Source of the DNA: Candidatus Hydrogenedentota bacterium
GTDB lineage: Bacteria; Hydrogenedentota; Hydrogenedentia; Hydrogenedentales; SLHB01
NCBI GenBank assembly: GCA_003557825.1
Contig: PWNM01000469.1
Location: forward strand, 1-16,468
DNA: 16,468 nt
Direction of reading: 5' to 3'
Positions 14,192-16,468 of the stretch are shown here, in pieces. Each line of letters starts with the position of its first letter. The first letter of the stretch is position 1. The notes below the pieces were generated by a model. The model was not told the DNA's origin. It searched no databases and was given only the letters and a program-made list of their open reading frames with translations. A program made the translations under genes and the position numbers.

Positions 14192-16468
14192 CTACGGTGT
14201 TGATACCCGAAACAGGCGTGTTTGGCCCCGGTTGAACGGGCACTTTATGCGTTCGCCTTGGCCTTGCCAACCGCTGAACAGGTCCTCAATGGATACGGCT
14301 TCAGGCCATTGAAGCTCGATGTCTCGTTCGTCGTCGAAGACCGAGGTAATCGCAACCAGATCGCCTGAGGCATGTACCGAACAGGGAGCCGGCGCATAGC
14401 AATGGACCCCTGCCTGGATAAGCAGGTCGCGGAGCCATTCCTCGCTTGCATATGGTGGAACGCCACACCAGATTAACCGACCGTCGTTGGCTAGAGATCG
14501 TTCTCCGCCGGCGACAGTCTTGTCTTCGTAAAAAAGGAACCCGTCATCATCGAGCCATGCACGGGGTTGTATCTTTTCGGGATTACGACTGTGGCCCTGC
14601 ATCACAACATTCATAGGGCACAGCACTACTCCTCCTTCGAGCATGGCCCGGCCTGAATGCTTGTCCGTTTCAACGCGGACAGGCATTTCAAGCAGCTCAG
14701 CGGGTCCGGAGTGGTCCCACTCGCCCGTGGTTGCATCGATGAGTCCGGGCGTTCCGACGATCAAAAACGTGCGGCCCCCTGCTTCGATCTGCGCTCGTAG
14801 TTTTTCCAAATCCTCGTCTCGGGCTGCAGCGGAGTTCACAACCGCCACAAAGCGTATCCGGTCGGGAAGACGGTCGATATCGGACAAGAGCCACACGCCC
14901 AGCGGCGCGCCGGTTCGGCCCAATGCGCCCAAGAGCAGTTGGACCGGATAATGAGTCTGTGCATCGGGAGTGAGCCACGAAAAGGTATGGTCATCTACAA
15001 CAAAGGCGATCTCCTCGGCCGGGCTGCGGTCCATGGCGAGCGTATCTTGCACGATACGAGTCTGTCTCTCATACTCGGCCATTAACGGTCCATCGTTGTG
15101 CCATTTGGGGGTTAGACTAAACCATACCCGCGAGTTTCCGCGAACGGCTTCCGATGCCAACCAGCGGCGATGCATCTCGATGGCGGCTCCACGGGGATCT
15201 TCAGGATCATATTCCGTGTACCAATGGTCATGATGGAGCCATGTGAATATGTCATTGTCATTAACATATTGCTTGCCATGGGCAAGCAAGCTTTCTACGG
15301 CGGTTGGTTGTCCGGCATAGCCCACTTCCGTCAGATGGCGGAAGGCAAACAACGGCACGCCGCTCAAATAGTCGATGTCTTCGCTTTCAAGGATGGGCCG
15401 AAGTCCGAAATGACCCGATGTGCTTTGTCGTGCTTCGCCGGTTAGCAGAACCACATATCCATAGTAGGCGCTAACCAGGCTGCGGCGATCGGTTTCGTCC
15501 TTTACCGTCGCGGCAAAATGCATTAAGGTTTCGGCCGTGGTCTCGTTGAGAAATCGATTATAGGCTGCGGCCCAACGTCCCTCGTGGCTATCGGGAAACA
15601 GGTCATGTCCGGCGTGTACGCGCAGCTCGGGATCTGGGATCTCCTCGTAGGGAAGCCCCTGTTCGGCGCACCATTCGCGGAATGCCCGTTGGTTAACGGG
15701 GCTATAGTCGGAAAGAAGCTCAATGGGCGTAACGATATTGTTCAAGCTGGCAAAAGAAAACCATTCCTCTGTGATTCCACCGCCTATATTGAAGCCGATT
15801 ACTTGGCTTGCCCAGGGTCTGGAGGCACAGTACTGAATCAGCTTACGCAACTGCTCTGCTTGTTTTTCGCGCCATGCCCCGCATGTGAGAGAGGCAACCC
15901 GGCCGCCATGTTGATCCCACACTACCTCGCGTCCATCCATGGTACGAACACGCACCCTGCTATCAGAATGGTCATCAAACCATAACGGCGGCAAGCTAAG
16001 AGCGAGTCGGAAAATAAGCTTGGCATCCGGATTGGCCTGCAAAACGGTACTGACATACTGCTCCACTTCGCCATAGTCGTACTCATCTCCACCCAGCCAT
16101 GTTGGAGCGGTCACGTTATGCACATGCCTACCCGGTGCAGTGACAACATGGAACAGGTTAGCTCCGTGTGCGGCGAACTTGGAGAAAACACCTGGAGATA
16201 TGTTGTGGTACGTGGCATACCCTTGCCAGATAAACGGTTCATCGTTGACGAAAAAGGCGGGTCGTCCGCTGTGGATTCTGCGCTCAACTTTAGGTAGGCC
16301 CGGTTGATGGGCATTGACCACCTGGGTACGCCCTTCGGTTCCTGGGGCGCGTAATCTGTCGACCACCACGCCAATGGTTACATCATTTGGTGAGAGGTAC
16401 CAGGGAACCTCACGCTCAAGGGTAAGCTGCTGAGCTTCGTCCAACTTTTGTTTCTCCTCATCAGACAA
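14192..16468 (-). CDS. GH42-like (clan GH-A) glycosidase, N-terminus beyond the right edge
   Basis: The open frame runs from a TAG at 14192 to the edge, giving at least 758 residues. The leftmost codon in the frame, TTG at 16468, is not evidence of a start. The visible part has a TIM barrel (from FIWQGYATYHNISP, ~79-92, to ~460) followed by an amidotransferase-like Rossmann domain (EEIAFVVDDHTFSWLTP through GGRTFLIVGTPGLID), the arrangement of GH42 beta-galactosidases with their trimerisation domain. GFNIGGGITEEW (225-236) fits the acid/base strand with Glu234/Glu235. The nucleophile strand is less clear: HGKQYVNDNDIFTW (398-410) lies where relatives as I recall them have an acidic ENDxRT-like pattern, and the Glu may be Asn here. 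It probably hydrolyses a galactoside or related glycan. Substrate, family number and activity are uncertain. No downstream gene follows in the same direction. Confidence 0.82.
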   Translation of the reverse strand: MSDEEKQKLDEAQQLTLEREVPWYLSPNDVTIGVVVDRLRAPGTEGRTQVVNAHQPGLPKVERRIHSGRPAFFVNDEPFIWQGYATYHNISPGVFSKFAAHGANLFHVVTAPGRHVHNVTAPTWLGGDEYDYGEVEQYVSTVLQANPDAKLIFRLALSLPPLWFDDHSDSRVRVRTMDGREVVWDQHGGRVASLTCGAWREKQAEQLRKLIQYCASRPWASQVIGFNIGGGITEEWFSFASLNNIVTPIELLSDYSPVNQRAFREWCAEQGLPYEEIPDPELRVHAGHDLFPDSHEGRWAAAYNRFLNETTAETLMHFAATVKDETDRRSLVSAYYGYVVLLTGEARQSTSGHFGLRPILESEDIDYLSGVPLFAFRHLTEVGYAGQPTAVESLLAHGKQYVNDNDIFTWLHHDHWYTEYDPEDPRGAAIEMHRRWLASEAVRGNSRVWFSLTPKWHNDGPLMAEYERQTRIVQDTLAMDRSPAEEIAFVVDDHTFSWLTPDAQTHYPVQLLLGALGRTGAPLGVWLLSDIDRLPDRIRFVAVVNSAAARDEDLEKLRAQIEAGGRTFLIVGTPGLIDATTGEWDHSGPAELLEMPVRVETDKHSGRAMLEGGVVLCPMNVVMQGHSRNPEKIQPRAWLDDDGFLFYEDKTVAGGERSLANDGRLIWCGVPPYASEEWLRDLLIQAGVHCYAPAPCSVHASGDLVAITSVFDDERDIELQWPEAVSIEDLFSGWQGQGERIKCPFNRGQTRLFRVSTP

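Noticed and set aside
1..16468. tRNA, rRNA, CRISPR array, insertion sequence or phage genes
   Set aside because: I scanned for these by eye and found no tandem repeat-spacer pattern, transposase-like ORF, terminal inverted repeats or rRNA-like stretch. Small ncRNAs could be missed without covariance models.

Overview
The window is a bacterial chromosome segment of roughly 55-58% GC in coding DNA, with dense same-strand gene runs. No rRNA, tRNA, CRISPR array or transposase was seen. The gene content points to an environmental Gram-negative bacterium, most likely of the PVC/FCB type (Planctomycetota, Verrucomicrobiota, Hydrogenedentota or similar). The clues are a long-form CusA of about 1340 residues with a matching CusB carrying two heavy-metal-binding motifs, a homo-oligomeric 'dissimilatory-type' ATP sulfurylase, and nearby carbohydrate-active enzymes. 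This placement is an inference, since no marker gene is present.

Layout, left to right. (1) 1-371: the 3' end of an unrecognised plus-strand gene running off the left edge. (2) 460-4489, minus strand: a tightly packed four-gene operon, transcribed as sat (ATP sulfurylase) - AlkP-superfamily phosphohydrolase - a 128-residue degenerate APS-kinase-like protein - a GT4-like glycosyltransferase. The gaps are 3, 7 and 18 bases. (3) 4705-12708, minus strand: a copper/silver efflux operon, transcribed as a small cysteine-rich secreted protein - cusB - cusA - cusC/TolC family. cusB and cusA overlap, and cusA and cusC are 5 bases apart. (4) 12843-13091, minus strand: a LacI-family regulator reduced to its C-terminal ~80 residues. 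(5) 13127-14134, plus strand: a five-bladed beta-propeller glycosidase. It converges on (6) 14192-16468, minus strand: a GH42-like/clan GH-A glycosidase whose N-terminus lies beyond the right edge.

How the genes work together. The Cus genes form a complete tripartite RND exporter: inner-membrane pump, periplasmic adaptor and outer-membrane channel. A Cys-rich exported protein probably adds metal handling in the envelope. The two glycosidases look like part of a carbohydrate-utilisation locus whose LacI regulator was destroyed by rearrangement. The sat operon is the most unusual part. It makes APS but carries, in place of a working APS kinase, a shortened homologue that has lost the P-loop Lys/Ser and the APS-binding/lid segment. 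It is locked together with an AlkP-type hydrolase and a glycosyltransferase that has itself lost the usual EX7E glutamates. This is the best candidate here for an undescribed system, possibly an unconventional activated-sulfate or sulfoglycan module, but that function is inferred from context only.
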